From contig JADJUC010000013.1 in assembly GCA_016710885.1 (NCBI GenBank), forward strand, positions 62,001 through 126,000: a stretch of 64,000 bases of DNA. The letters are read 5' to 3'. The DNA is from Candidatus Proximibacter danicus (GTDB lineage Bacteria > Pseudomonadota > Gammaproteobacteria > Burkholderiales > Rhodocyclaceae). The first letter of the stretch is position 1, and the number at the start of each line of letters is the position of its first letter. The notes beneath the pieces are model-generated. The model saw only the letters and a list, made by a program, of their open reading frames with translations. It did no database searches and was not told the DNA's origin. The position numbers and the translations under genes are program-made. Below are positions 53,559-63,376 of the stretch, in pieces.

Positions 53559-54353
53559 ATGGACACCGCCCAACTCGCCAGTTTTGCCCTCATCGCTGCC
53601 GGCGCCTTTCTCGCCGGCGGGATGAATGCGCTTGCCGGCGGCGGCACCTTCTTCTCCTTTCCCGCCCTGCTGGCCATCGGCGTGCCGCCGATCACAGCCT
53701 CGGCCAGCAACACCGTGGCCCTGTGGCCGGCGAGCCTTTCCAGCGCCTGGGCCTACCGCCACGAAGCGATGCGCCATCGCCGCTGGGCGCTGATCCTGAT
53801 CCTTGTTTCGCTGGTCGGCGGCATTTGCGGCGGCCTGCTGCTGCTGGCGATCTCGAACGCCGCTTTCTCGAAACTGATTCCGTGGCTACTGCTCATCGCC
53901 ACCGCGCTGTTCGCCTTCTCCGGCCAGGTCCAGCGCATTGTCGGCTGGGGCAAGCAGAAACTCGGCGCCACCGTCAGCGACGAAGCCTCGCCCGGCAGCA
54001 TCGGCGGCGCCCTGTTCCAGTTGATTGTTGCCACCTATGGCGGCTTCTTCGGCGCCGGATTCGGCATCCTGACGCTGGCGGCGCTATCGATCCAGGGCTT
54101 CAAGGACATGCAGGAACTGAATGCGCTGAAGAACGTGGCCTCGGCCGTGAATTACACCGTGGCGGCGCTGACCTTCATCATTGCTGGCGCCATCAGTTGG
54201 CCACACACACTGGTCATGCTGGCCACCGCCACCATCGGCGGCTATGCCGGCGCCTCGCTCGCCCGACGCCTGCCCGCCCTGCTGCTGCGCCGCCTGGTCG
54301 TCGTCGTTGGCGCCACGCTGACCGTGATCTATTTTTACAAGACTTATTTTTAA
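53559..54353 (+). CDS. TSUP (TauE/SafE) family membrane transporter
   Basis: 264 aa with about eight helices. The N-terminal phrase GAFLAGGMNALAGGGTFFSFPALLAIGVPP and the internal repeat GGFFGAGFGILTLAALSI are the TauE/SafE signatures. Members export sulfite, sulfoacetate or small organic acids. Neighbouring malate synthase (22 bp downstream) hints at a C2 or dicarboxylate compound, but this is inference. Possibly controlled by the divergent LysR. Confidence 0.88.
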   Translation: MDTAQLASFALIAAGAFLAGGMNALAGGGTFFSFPALLAIGVPPITASASNTVALWPASLSSAWAYRHEAMRHRRWALILILVSLVGGICGGLLLLAISNAAFSKLIPWLLLIATALFAFSGQVQRIVGWGKQKLGATVSDEASPGSIGGALFQLIVATYGGFFGAGFGILTLAALSIQGFKDMQELNALKNVASAVNYTVAALTFIIAGAISWPHTLVMLATATIGGYAGASLARRLPALLLRRLVVVVGATLTVIYFYKTYF

Positions 54354-54374
54354 CCTTCACCACAAGGAGTTGCC

Positions 54375-55970
<1,596 letters not shown>

Positions 55971-56002
55971 GCGACCGAACCGAAAATCACCAGGAGTCTT
56001 GA

Positions 56003-56026
56003 GCGCCGGGGAGACCCGGCGCTTTT
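56003..56026 (+). terminator. aceB terminator
   Basis: GCGCCGGG, loop GAGA, CCCGGCGC, then TTTT. 32 bp after the aceB stop. Confidence 0.88.
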
Positions 56027-56085
56027 CATTTGAGACTGAGGCTTACTGGCACTCACTACGACAGGCGCTTGCCTTGACGCCAAAA

Positions 56086-56127
56086 ATCTATACAATTCGA
56101 TCAATCAATAAATCGAATTGTATAGAT
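56086..56127. promoter_or_regulatory. Perfect 16-bp inverted repeat over the start of the AAA_14 ATPase gene
   Basis: Arms at 56086-56101 (ATCTATACAATTCGAT) and 56112-56127, separated by 10 AT-rich bases. The right arm runs into the ATG (56126). It may be a repressor site for autoregulation, or an mRNA hairpin that hides the start codon. A TTGACG lies just upstream (56074-56079). Confidence 0.6.
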
Positions 56128-57292
56128 GCTGCCTCGGTCGATCACTCCCACGTTACAGCGGCTGGCCACCGGCTTCCCGGTTCTCGCGATCACCGGCCCA
56201 CGCCAGTCGGGCAAGACGCCGCTCGCCCGCGCGCTGTTTGCCGACAAGCCGTATGTCAGCCTCGAAGATCCGGTCGAACGCGCTTTCGCCACAGAAGATC
56301 CACGCGGCTTTCTGGCCCGCTTTACCGAAGGCGCCGTCTTCGACGAAGCCCAGCGCTGGCCTGAACTGTTCTCCCACCTGCAGGGCATGGTCGATGCCGA
56401 CCGCCGGCCCGGCCGCTTCGTGCTCACCGGCTCGCAGCAATTCGGCCTGCTGGCCGGGGTAACTCAGTCGCTCGCCGGCCGGGTCGGCATGACCCGCCTC
56501 CTGCCATTGGCCGCCACCGAAATCCCGTCGATTTTCGGCCAGCAATCGACGGCGGATACGGCCATGCTGACCGGTGGCTACCCGGCACTGCACACCCAGC
56601 CGATCAACCCATCCGACTGGTTTGCCAGCTACATCGCGACCTACGTCGAGCGCGATGTCCGGCAAATCCTGAACATCCAGAACCTGTCGACCTTCCAGCG
56701 CTTCCTGCGCCTGTGCGCGGGACGTACCGGGCAACTGCTGAACGTCACCGCGCTCGCTGGCGAAACCGGCATCACCACTGCCACGACAAGAAACTGGCTG
56801 TCGGTTCTCGAATCGAGCGATCTGATCCACCTGCTGCCACCGTATCACCGAAATTTCGGCAAACGCCTGGTCAAGGCGCCCAAGCTGTATTTCCTCGACA
56901 CCGGTCTCGCCTGCTGGCTGCTCGGCATCCGCAGCGAGGAAGTGCTGGCGCTGCATCCGATGCGCGGCGCGCTGTTCGAGAACTGGGTTGTCGGCGAGTT
57001 TCTCAAGACGCGCTACAACCGGGGGCAACCCGCCGACCTCTATTTCTGGCGCGACAACAACGGCCTTGAGGCCGACCTCATCTTCGAATGCGGCAACCGG
57101 CTGCAGATGGTCGAGATCAAGTCCGGCCAGACCATCACCAGCGACACCATCCGCGCCGGCCAGCGTGCGACCCGCATGGCAGAGAACGATGCCCTGCCGC
57201 CCTGGTTGATCTATGGCGGCGAGGAAAGCCTGGAACGCAGCGGTATCAGGGTTTTCGGCTGGCACAACTTTCAGTCCGCAATTCCCGAATGA
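56126..57292 (+). CDS. AAA_14/DUF4143 family ATPase
   Basis: 388 aa. Walker A GPRQSGKT (about residue 24-31), Walker B AVFDEAQ, sensor FVLTGSQQFGLL, and a C-terminal DUF4143 nuclease-like domain (YFWRDNNGLEADLIFECGNRLQMVEIKSGQT) whose E-x-D...E-x-K pattern resembles PD-(D/E)XK enzymes. Such genes are scattered by horizontal transfer; their role is unknown. Flanks are AT-rich and differ from the neighbours, and a 7-bp piece of the inverted repeat (ATTCGAT) recurs near 57318. It probably is an inserted single-gene unit. Confidence 0.88.
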   Translation: MLPRSITPTLQRLATGFPVLAITGPRQSGKTPLARALFADKPYVSLEDPVERAFATEDPRGFLARFTEGAVFDEAQRWPELFSHLQGMVDADRRPGRFVLTGSQQFGLLAGVTQSLAGRVGMTRLLPLAATEIPSIFGQQSTADTAMLTGGYPALHTQPINPSDWFASYIATYVERDVRQILNIQNLSTFQRFLRLCAGRTGQLLNVTALAGETGITTATTRNWLSVLESSDLIHLLPPYHRNFGKRLVKAPKLYFLDTGLACWLLGIRSEEVLALHPMRGALFENWVVGEFLKTRYNRGQPADLYFWRDNNGLEADLIFECGNRLQMVEIKSGQTITSDTIRAGQRATRMAENDALPPWLIYGGEESLERSGIRVFGWHNFQSAIPE

Positions 57293-57396
57293 GCGAACGG
57301 CAAGTCGCCGAAATAAAATTCGATATAAAAAGTAAAAGATAAGTTGCAATCAAAAGTATCCAATAAACTGACGCCCTACCCTTCACGGAGATCGCC

Positions 57397-57761
57397 ATGA
57401 TCGCCGCCTGACCCAACTCCTGATCTTCCAGCTTATCGGCGAGGTCATCGCCCGAGGCCTCGACCTGCCAGTGCCCGGTCCGGTGATCGGCATGGCGCTG
57501 CTCTTCGCCGCGCTGTCGCTGAAGAAAGGCCCGAGCGAAACGCTGCAGTCGACCAGCACGACGCTGCTCTCGCACCTCTCGCTGCTTTTCGTGCCGGCCG
57601 GCGTCGGCATCATCGTGCATCTCTCGCGCGTCGCCGACGAATGGCCGGCGCTGCTCGCCGCGCTGGTGGTCAGCACCTTCGTCTCGATGGCCGTTACCGC
57701 ACTGGTGATGAAGGCGCTCGCCCGCAAACCGGCCGCCACCGGCGACGGGAGCGCATCATGA
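57397..57761 (+). pseudogene. cidA: CidA/LrgA family membrane protein, one-base deletion near start
   Basis: ATG 57397 follows CACGGAG. After MIAA one base is missing near 57406, producing a TGA; adding it restores LTQLLIFQLIGEVIARGLDLPVPGPVIGMALLF and 121 aa, the family length. The PGPVIGM segment is the CidA/LrgA signature. Members are holin-like proteins now linked to export of pyruvate, or of glycolate in plants. The TGA overlaps the lrgB ATG. Probably functional if the deletion is an error. Confidence 0.85.
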
Positions 57762-58477
57762 ATCCGCGCATCACCGACCTCTGGGTCTATCTCTCGACCT
57801 CGCCGCTGCTCGGGCTGACGCTGACGCTCATTGCCTACCAGGGTGCGGTGTGGGTCAACAAGCGCTGCGGCGGCTCGCCGCTGGCCAACCCGGTGCTGAT
57901 CGCGGTAACCGCACTGGTGGCGCTGCTGCTCGCCACCGGCACACCGTACCAGACCTACTTCGACGGCGCGCAGTTCGTGCACTTCCTGCTCGGCCCGGCC
58001 ACCGTCGCGCTGGCCATTCCGCTCTACGTGCATTTCCGGCGGGTGAAGGCGATGCTGGTACCGATCGTTGTTGGCCTCATCGCCGGCAGCCTGACCGCCG
58101 CCTTCTCGGCGCTGCTGGTCGCCAAGGCACTCGGCGCCAGTGTGGCGACGCAACTCTCGCTGGCGCCGAAATCGGTGACAACGCCGATCGCCATGGGCAT
58201 CGCCGAACGCATCGGCGGCCTGCCCTCGCTCACCGCCGTGCTGGTCATCACCACCGGCATCCTCGGCGCCGTCGCCGGCCGCTACCTGTTCGACGCGCTC
58301 GGCGTGCGCGACCCGGCGATCCGTGGCTTTGCCACCGGCGTCACCGCACACGGTATCGGCACCGCCCGCGCCTTCCAGGAGAGCGAGCAGGCCGGCGCCT
58401 TCTCGGCACTGGCGATGGGCATGAACGGGCTGCTCACCGCCCTGCTGCTACCGGTGCTGTTGCCGCTGTTCAGCTGA
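57758..58477 (+). CDS. lrgB: LrgB/CidB family membrane protein
   Basis: 239 aa with about seven helices. Hallmarks: NPVLIAVTALVALL, FLLGPATVALAIPLY, LSLAPKSVTTPIAMGIAERIGG and ATGVTAHGIGTARAFQ. Works with the CidA/LrgA partner encoded just upstream with ATGA overlap. No LysR or two-component regulator adjoins. Confidence 0.92.
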   Translation: MNPRITDLWVYLSTSPLLGLTLTLIAYQGAVWVNKRCGGSPLANPVLIAVTALVALLLATGTPYQTYFDGAQFVHFLLGPATVALAIPLYVHFRRVKAMLVPIVVGLIAGSLTAAFSALLVAKALGASVATQLSLAPKSVTTPIAMGIAERIGGLPSLTAVLVITTGILGAVAGRYLFDALGVRDPAIRGFATGVTAHGIGTARAFQESEQAGAFSALAMGMNGLLTALLLPVLLPLFS

Positions 58478-58531
58478 TGCCGCAATGCGCAATCCCCCAC
58501 ACCGCCACACCAGGACGTTAAGCTCGCACCC

Positions 58532-59470
58532 ATGGACATTCTGATCGACATCATCCTCAAGGCCGGCCGCTCGGCGGTCGAGCTTTCGCTGTTCGTGCTG
58601 CTGCCGGTGATGGTGGTGATGCTTTCGCTAATGCGCCTGCTCGAAGCGCGCAACGCGCTGGACTGGATCGTCTCGCGCATCGCCCCGCTGCTCAAGCCCT
58701 TCGGTCTGACCGGGCTGGGGGTTTTTGCGGCGCTGCAGATCAACTTTGTCAGCTTCGCGGCGCCGATCGCCACGCTGGCGATGATGGAACAGCGCGGCAC
58801 TTCCGACCGCCATATCGCCGCAACCCTGGCCATGGTCTTCGCCATGACGCAGGCCAACGCCTCGCTGCCGATGATGACCATGGGCCTCGACTTCGGCCCG
58901 ACCCTGCTTTTTTCGGTGATTGGCGGGCTGGCCGCCGCAGCCGCCACTTACTACCTGTTCGGCCGCAGCCTTTCGGCCAGCGAGGCCAAGCTCGACGAAA
59001 CACTGCACCACCGCACGGCAGAAAGCGCCAAGGGCGTGCTCGACGTGATCAACCACGCCGGCGCCGAGGCTTTCAAGATTGCCGTTGGCGCCATCCCGAT
59101 GCTGGTGCTGTCACTGGTTGCCGTTACCGCACTGAAGCGTTTTGGCGCCATCGATGTCTTGACCGAATTACTGGCACCCGTGCTGGCGCTGGTGAATGTG
59201 GACCCGCTGCTGATCCTGCCGGCGCTGACCAAGTATCTTGCCGGCGGCACGGCGATGATGGGCGTGGTCGACGACATGCGCCGCGCCGGCCAGATGAGTG
59301 CCGAACTGCTCAATGCCAGCGCCGGCTTTCTGATTCATCCCTTCGACATTCCCGGTGTCGCCGTACTCATCACCGCCGGCAAGCGTGTTGCCGCCGTGTG
59401 GAAACCGGCCGCACTCGGCGCCTGTGTCGGCATTGGCGTGCGTACGCTCGGCCACGCCTTCTTCGTCTGA
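58532..59470 (+). CDS. Nucleoside-recognition (Gate) domain membrane protein
   Basis: 312 aa, two Gate-type repeats: the first around LDWIVSRIAPLLKPFGLTGLGVFAALQINFVSFAAP, the second around LTELLAPVLALVNVDPLLILPALTKYLAGGTAMMG. Similar to SpmA/SpmB and YjiH-type proteins. Substrate unknown. 54 bp after lrgB, likely the same operon. Confidence 0.82.
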   Translation: MDILIDIILKAGRSAVELSLFVLLPVMVVMLSLMRLLEARNALDWIVSRIAPLLKPFGLTGLGVFAALQINFVSFAAPIATLAMMEQRGTSDRHIAATLAMVFAMTQANASLPMMTMGLDFGPTLLFSVIGGLAAAAATYYLFGRSLSASEAKLDETLHHRTAESAKGVLDVINHAGAEAFKIAVGAIPMLVLSLVAVTALKRFGAIDVLTELLAPVLALVNVDPLLILPALTKYLAGGTAMMGVVDDMRRAGQMSAELLNASAGFLIHPFDIPGVAVLITAGKRVAAVWKPAALGACVGIGVRTLGHAFFV

Positions 59471-59578
59471 GGCAAAGCCCCTTCGATATGCCCACTTCGT
59501 GGGCTACTCAGGGAGAACGGCACTCTTCCACTGGATGACTCCCCGATCGAGGTGAGTCACCATGCAAAACAAGGGGGG
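59471..59578. other. Gap between convergent genes
   Basis: Small hairpin GCCCAC-TTC-GTGGGC (near 59489-59503), without T-run. Nothing else seen. Confidence 0.4.
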
Positions 59579-59926
59579 CTATAACTCGGTGTATTTCACC
59601 GCCCGCCCCTGCACCTTCTCCGGCGGATATTTGCGGCGGTTTTCCACCATCTTGCTGGCGAAGGCTTCGGCGAGGTCGATATCGAGCAGGTCGGCAACGC
59701 GGATGACGCCCATCAGCACATCCGAAAGTTCGTCGGCCACGGCCTTGCGCCGTTCGGGGGGCAGCGTGAAGCTTTCCGCCTCCGAACACCACTGGAAATG
59801 CTCCAGCACCTCGGCCGCTTCGACCGAGAGGGCGATGGCCAGATTTTTCGGGTTGTGGTGCTGATCCCAGCCGCGTTCGGTAACAAATTGGCGAACGACG
59901 GCACGCAGTTCTTCGAGCTGGTTCAT
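59579..59926 (-). CDS. MazG-like nucleotide pyrophosphohydrolase
   Basis: 115 aa. All-helical NTP pyrophosphatase with metal motifs SVEAAEVLEHFQW (E-x2-E) and DELSDVLMGVIRVADLL (E-x2-D). This short RS21-C6/MazG-like group hydrolyses non-canonical or dCTP-type nucleotides. ATG at 59926 gives MNQLEELRAVVRQF; the longer frame upstream runs antisense to the M48 gene and is not used. Divergent from the M48 protease gene. Confidence 0.9.
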   Translation of the reverse strand: MNQLEELRAVVRQFVTERGWDQHHNPKNLAIALSVEAAEVLEHFQWCSEAESFTLPPERRKAVADELSDVLMGVIRVADLLDIDLAEAFASKMVENRRKYPPEKVQGRAVKYTEL

Positions 59927-59993
59927 GGCAGATGGGCGAGTGGAGGTTGTGCTACTGTATCCCCCCATTTTCCTCCTGACCAGACCGACTGCC

Positions 59994-60797
59994 GTGCATC
60001 GCTTCTCGCTCCTCCTTGCCAGCCTGTTTTCTCTTTCCCTCGCGCTGCCTGCCCTGGCGGAAGGCGTCGACGTGGGCAAACCTTCGGTGTTGCGCAACCT
60101 GGTGCCGGCTGACCAACTTGAACGCTCCTCGGCACGCCAGTATCGGGACATGATGCGCGAGGCGGCGGCAAAAAAGGCGCTGGCGCCCGATGACCATCCG
60201 CAATTGCAGCGTCTGCGCGGCATTGCCAGACGCATGCTGCCGCACGCGGCACGCTTCAACCCGCGCGCCGAAAAATGGCAGTGGGAAATCAACCTGATCG
60301 GCTCGAAACAGGTCAACGCCTTCTGCATGCCGGGCGGAAAAATTGCGGCCTACACCGGCCTGATCGAGGGCTTGAAGCTGACTGACGATGAAATCGGCGT
60401 GGTTATCGGCCACGAGATTGCACATGCCCTGCGCGAGCACGCCCGCGAGCGCGTGGCCAAGAACGAACTGACCAGCCTCGGCGCTGTGCTGCTCGGCGAG
60501 TTCATTGGTGGCGGCCGCTACACCGATGCTTTTCAGCTTGGCGGCAACCTGCTGACGCTGAAGTTTTCCCGCGATGATGAAACCGAGGCCGATGTTGTCG
60601 GGCTGGAGCTGACTGCGCGCGGCGGTTTCGACCCGCGTGCAGGCATTACGCTGTGGCAAAAGATGGGGGCTGCCAGCAAGGGCGAGCCTTTTGCGTGGCT
60701 ATCGACGCACCCGGCCGGAAACAATCGCATCAAGGAAATCGAGCGGCAGTTGCCGCAGGTCATGCCGATCTACGAGCAGGCGCGCAGCAAATACTGA
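59994..60797 (+). CDS. M48 family periplasmic metalloprotease
   Basis: 267 aa from a GTG (VHRFSLLLASLFSLSLALPALAEG, a signal peptide). Zinc site HEIAHALREH with third ligand in DETEADVVG. Similar to LoiP/YggG-type single-domain proteases, which cleave unfolded membrane proteins. No TPR region, unlike the other M48 protein in this window (38201-39679). The ending WLSTHPAGNNRIKEIE is usual for the family. Confidence 0.9.
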   Translation: MHRFSLLLASLFSLSLALPALAEGVDVGKPSVLRNLVPADQLERSSARQYRDMMREAAAKKALAPDDHPQLQRLRGIARRMLPHAARFNPRAEKWQWEINLIGSKQVNAFCMPGGKIAAYTGLIEGLKLTDDEIGVVIGHEIAHALREHARERVAKNELTSLGAVLLGEFIGGGRYTDAFQLGGNLLTLKFSRDDETEADVVGLELTARGGFDPRAGITLWQKMGAASKGEPFAWLSTHPAGNNRIKEIERQLPQVMPIYEQARSKY

Positions 60798-60801
60798 GCG
60801 T

Positions 60802-62001
60802 TCAGATAGCCCCGGCCTTGCGCAGCCCGGCTATCGCTACCGCGTCGTAACCCAGGTCCGACAAAACGACATCGGTGTGCTCGCCAAGCGCCGGCCCCAC
60901 CCATTCCATGCCGCCCGGCGTTTCCGAGAGTTTCGGTACCACGCCGGGCATGCGGCATTCGCGGCCGTCTGCCAGCTTCACCGACTCCAGCATGCCGCGC
61001 GCGAGAAACTGCGGGTCGGCAAACATGTCGGCTACCGAGTAGATGCGCGATGCCGGCACTTCGGCCGCTGCCAGCGTGGCGAGCACTTCGGCTTCCGTCT
61101 GGCCACCGACCCAGGCATCGATCAAGGCATAGAGTTCATCGCGCCGCGCATCGCGGCCGGCATTGTCGGCGAGCGTCGGGTCGTCGGCCAGATCCTGCCG
61201 CCCCATGGCCAGCAGCAGGCGGCGGAAGATCGCATCGCCATTGGCGCCAACGGTGACATGCCGACCGTCCCTGGTCGTGTGCGTATTCGAGGGGGTGATG
61301 CCGGGCATGATGTTGCCGGTGCGCTCGCGGACAAAGCCGAAAACGTCGAACTCCGGCACCAGCGACTCCATCATCGCGAACACCGCTTCATAGAGCGCGA
61401 CATCGACCACCTGCCCCTTGCCGCCATTGACTTCCTTGTGGCGCAGGGCCATCAGCACGCCGATGACGCCCCACAGTGCAGCAATGGAATCGCCGATGGA
61501 AATACCGGTCTTCACCGGCGGCCGGTCGGGAAAACCGGTGACATAGCGCAGCCCGCCCATCGACTCGCCAATGGCACCGAAGCCCGGTTGCTGCGCCATC
61601 GGCCCGGTTTGCCCAAAGCCGGAGAGGCGCAGCATGACCAGACCGGGGTTTTCCGCCGCCAACACCTCCCAGCCGAGGCCGAGTTTTTCCAGCACGCCGG
61701 GGCGGAAGTTCTCGACGACGATGTCGGCCTCCTTCACCAGCTTGCGGACAATGGCGAGGCCTTCCGGATGTTTCAGGTTCACCGTTACCGATTGCTTGTT
61801 GCGCGCCTGCAGCGACCACCACAGCGAGGTGCCTTCGTAGAGCTTGCGCCACTTGCGCAAGGGGTCGCCGCCATCGGGCGACTCGATCTTGATCACCTCG
61901 GCGCCAAACTCGGCCATGATGCGCGCGGCGAAAGGGCCGGCAATGAGGGTGCCGAGTTCAAGCACCTTGAGGCCGGCCAGGGGTTTTTGCGGCATCGTCA
62001 T
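60802..62001 (-). CDS. Class III (CaiB/BaiF) CoA-transferase
   Basis: 399 aa. PLAGLKVLELGTLIAGPFAARIMAEFGAEVIKIE, NKQSVTVNLKHPEGLAIVRKL and DIVVENFRPGVLEKLGLG are the family marks; the catalytic aspartate lies in the expected region (GISIGDSIAALWG). Transfers CoA between organic acids; substrate unknown. ATG at 62001 overlaps the stop of the diguanylate cyclase gene by 4 bases, so they are co-translated. Convergent with the M48 protease. Confidence 0.9.
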   Translation of the reverse strand: MTMPQKPLAGLKVLELGTLIAGPFAARIMAEFGAEVIKIESPDGGDPLRKWRKLYEGTSLWWSLQARNKQSVTVNLKHPEGLAIVRKLVKEADIVVENFRPGVLEKLGLGWEVLAAENPGLVMLRLSGFGQTGPMAQQPGFGAIGESMGGLRYVTGFPDRPPVKTGISIGDSIAALWGVIGVLMALRHKEVNGGKGQVVDVALYEAVFAMMESLVPEFDVFGFVRERTGNIMPGITPSNTHTTRDGRHVTVGANGDAIFRRLLLAMGRQDLADDPTLADNAGRDARRDELYALIDAWVGGQTEAEVLATLAAAEVPASRIYSVADMFADPQFLARGMLESVKLADGRECRMPGVVPKLSETPGGMEWVGPALGEHTDVVLSDLGYDAVAIAGLRKAGAI

Positions 62002-63266
62002 GCGCTCACCACCTGGTCGCGACCGCCGCGCTTGGCCTCGTAAAGCGCGGCATCGGCACGCGAAAACAGTTGATCGAAGCTTTCGCCCGGCTTCAGTGTC
62101 GAGATGCCGAAACTGGCAGTGACCGGTATGCCGCCGGGTTTGGCGGCAGCGATGCGCTCGCGCAAACGTTCGGCGCCGAGGCCGGCCTGAATGGTCGTGG
62201 CGCCGGGCAAGGCCAGCACGAACTCCTCACCCCCGTAACGCACCAGTTGCTGTGCGCCACGGCACACGCCGCGCAGGATGTCGGCAACGGCCACCAGCAC
62301 TTCGTCACCGCGCGAATGGCCATAGCGGTCGTTGACACGCTTGAAGTGGTCGATATCGACAACAACCAGCGAGAGCGGCGAATTCTTCTCGCACGCTTCG
62401 GCCATCAGCCGAGGCATTTCGGCATCGAGATGGTGGCGGTTGTGCAGCGAGGTGAGGCGGTCACGCAAGGCCATTTCCTTGACCAGCTCATGCTGCGCTT
62501 CCAGCCGGTCGAACAGCTCGCGCAGCATCAGCAGGTTGGAAAGACGCGCCGCCAGCTCTTCGGCAACCACTGGCTTGCCAACGAAATCGTTGGCGCCGGC
62601 ACGCAGGATCTCGACCCGCCGCGCAACGCTGTCTATTGAAGACAGCGCGAGGATGGGCAGCTCGCTTTTCCGGCCTTTCTGCCCGCGCACGGCACGGATG
62701 ACGGAGAGGCCGGTCTGCATGCCTTCGAGCACGAAATCGGTGACGACGATCTTGTAATCCTCGAATGCCAGCGAGGCGATGGCCTCTTCGGCGGTTTTGA
62801 AACGAACGACGGACAGGCCCAGCCCGACCATCACCTCGGTCAGGAAATTGGCGGCGGTATCGCTGTCTTCAACCAGCATCACGCGGCCATTCAGGCGGCG
62901 CGTTGTCCGGCTCTCCCACTGTTCAACGTATTGCTCAAGCCCGGCCAGGTCGGTCTTGGGAAAACAGTCCGTGATGCCCAGGGAAATCGCTTCGTCGAAC
63001 AAGGCCTTGTCCGGCGTGGCGCTGACCATCAGCGACGGGAAGAAACCGACGAGATTCAGGCGCTTGGCTTCACGAAAGAATTCGGTGCCGCGCATGTCGC
63101 CGAGTTCAAGGGAAAAACAGAGGATGTCGTAACGCGTTTCAGCCAACAGTTTCAAGCCGGCAGCCGCGCTGTCTGCCATGACGACCTCGACGTTCCGCCG
63201 GGCAAAAACGGAAGCGAGAACCGAGCGCTGGAAGCGCGACGGATCAAGCACAAGAGCTTTCAGCAT
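61998..63266 (-). CDS. Tandem-receiver diguanylate cyclase
   Basis: 422 aa: two receiver domains and a GGDEF domain (PleD-like). The first receiver has serine where the phospho-aspartate should be (DILCFSLELGDM); the second is complete (VEDSD, VVTDF, GKPV). GGEEF at 345-349 is an active form; the RxxD inhibitory site is absent (RGAQ at that position). ATG at 63266 follows GAGGTG. Response regulator whose kinase is not in the window. Coupled to a CoA-transferase gene, without clear reason. Confidence 0.9.
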   Translation of the reverse strand: MLKALVLDPSRFQRSVLASVFARRNVEVVMADSAAAGLKLLAETRYDILCFSLELGDMRGTEFFREAKRLNLVGFFPSLMVSATPDKALFDEAISLGITDCFPKTDLAGLEQYVEQWESRTTRRLNGRVMLVEDSDTAANFLTEVMVGLGLSVVRFKTAEEAIASLAFEDYKIVVTDFVLEGMQTGLSVIRAVRGQKGRKSELPILALSSIDSVARRVEILRAGANDFVGKPVVAEELAARLSNLLMLRELFDRLEAQHELVKEMALRDRLTSLHNRHHLDAEMPRLMAEACEKNSPLSLVVVDIDHFKRVNDRYGHSRGDEVLVAVADILRGVCRGAQQLVRYGGEEFVLALPGATTIQAGLGAERLRERIAAAKPGGIPVTASFGISTLKPGESFDQLFSRADAALYEAKRGGRDQVVSA

Positions 63267-63376
63267 GATGCACCTCGAAACGGTCGGTCGGAGAGAACCT
63301 CCACGGCAGGAATGATACCTGAGGCCGCGCACGGAACTTCGGTGCAACCGGAGGCTGCCGGTCAACCGGCATGCTC

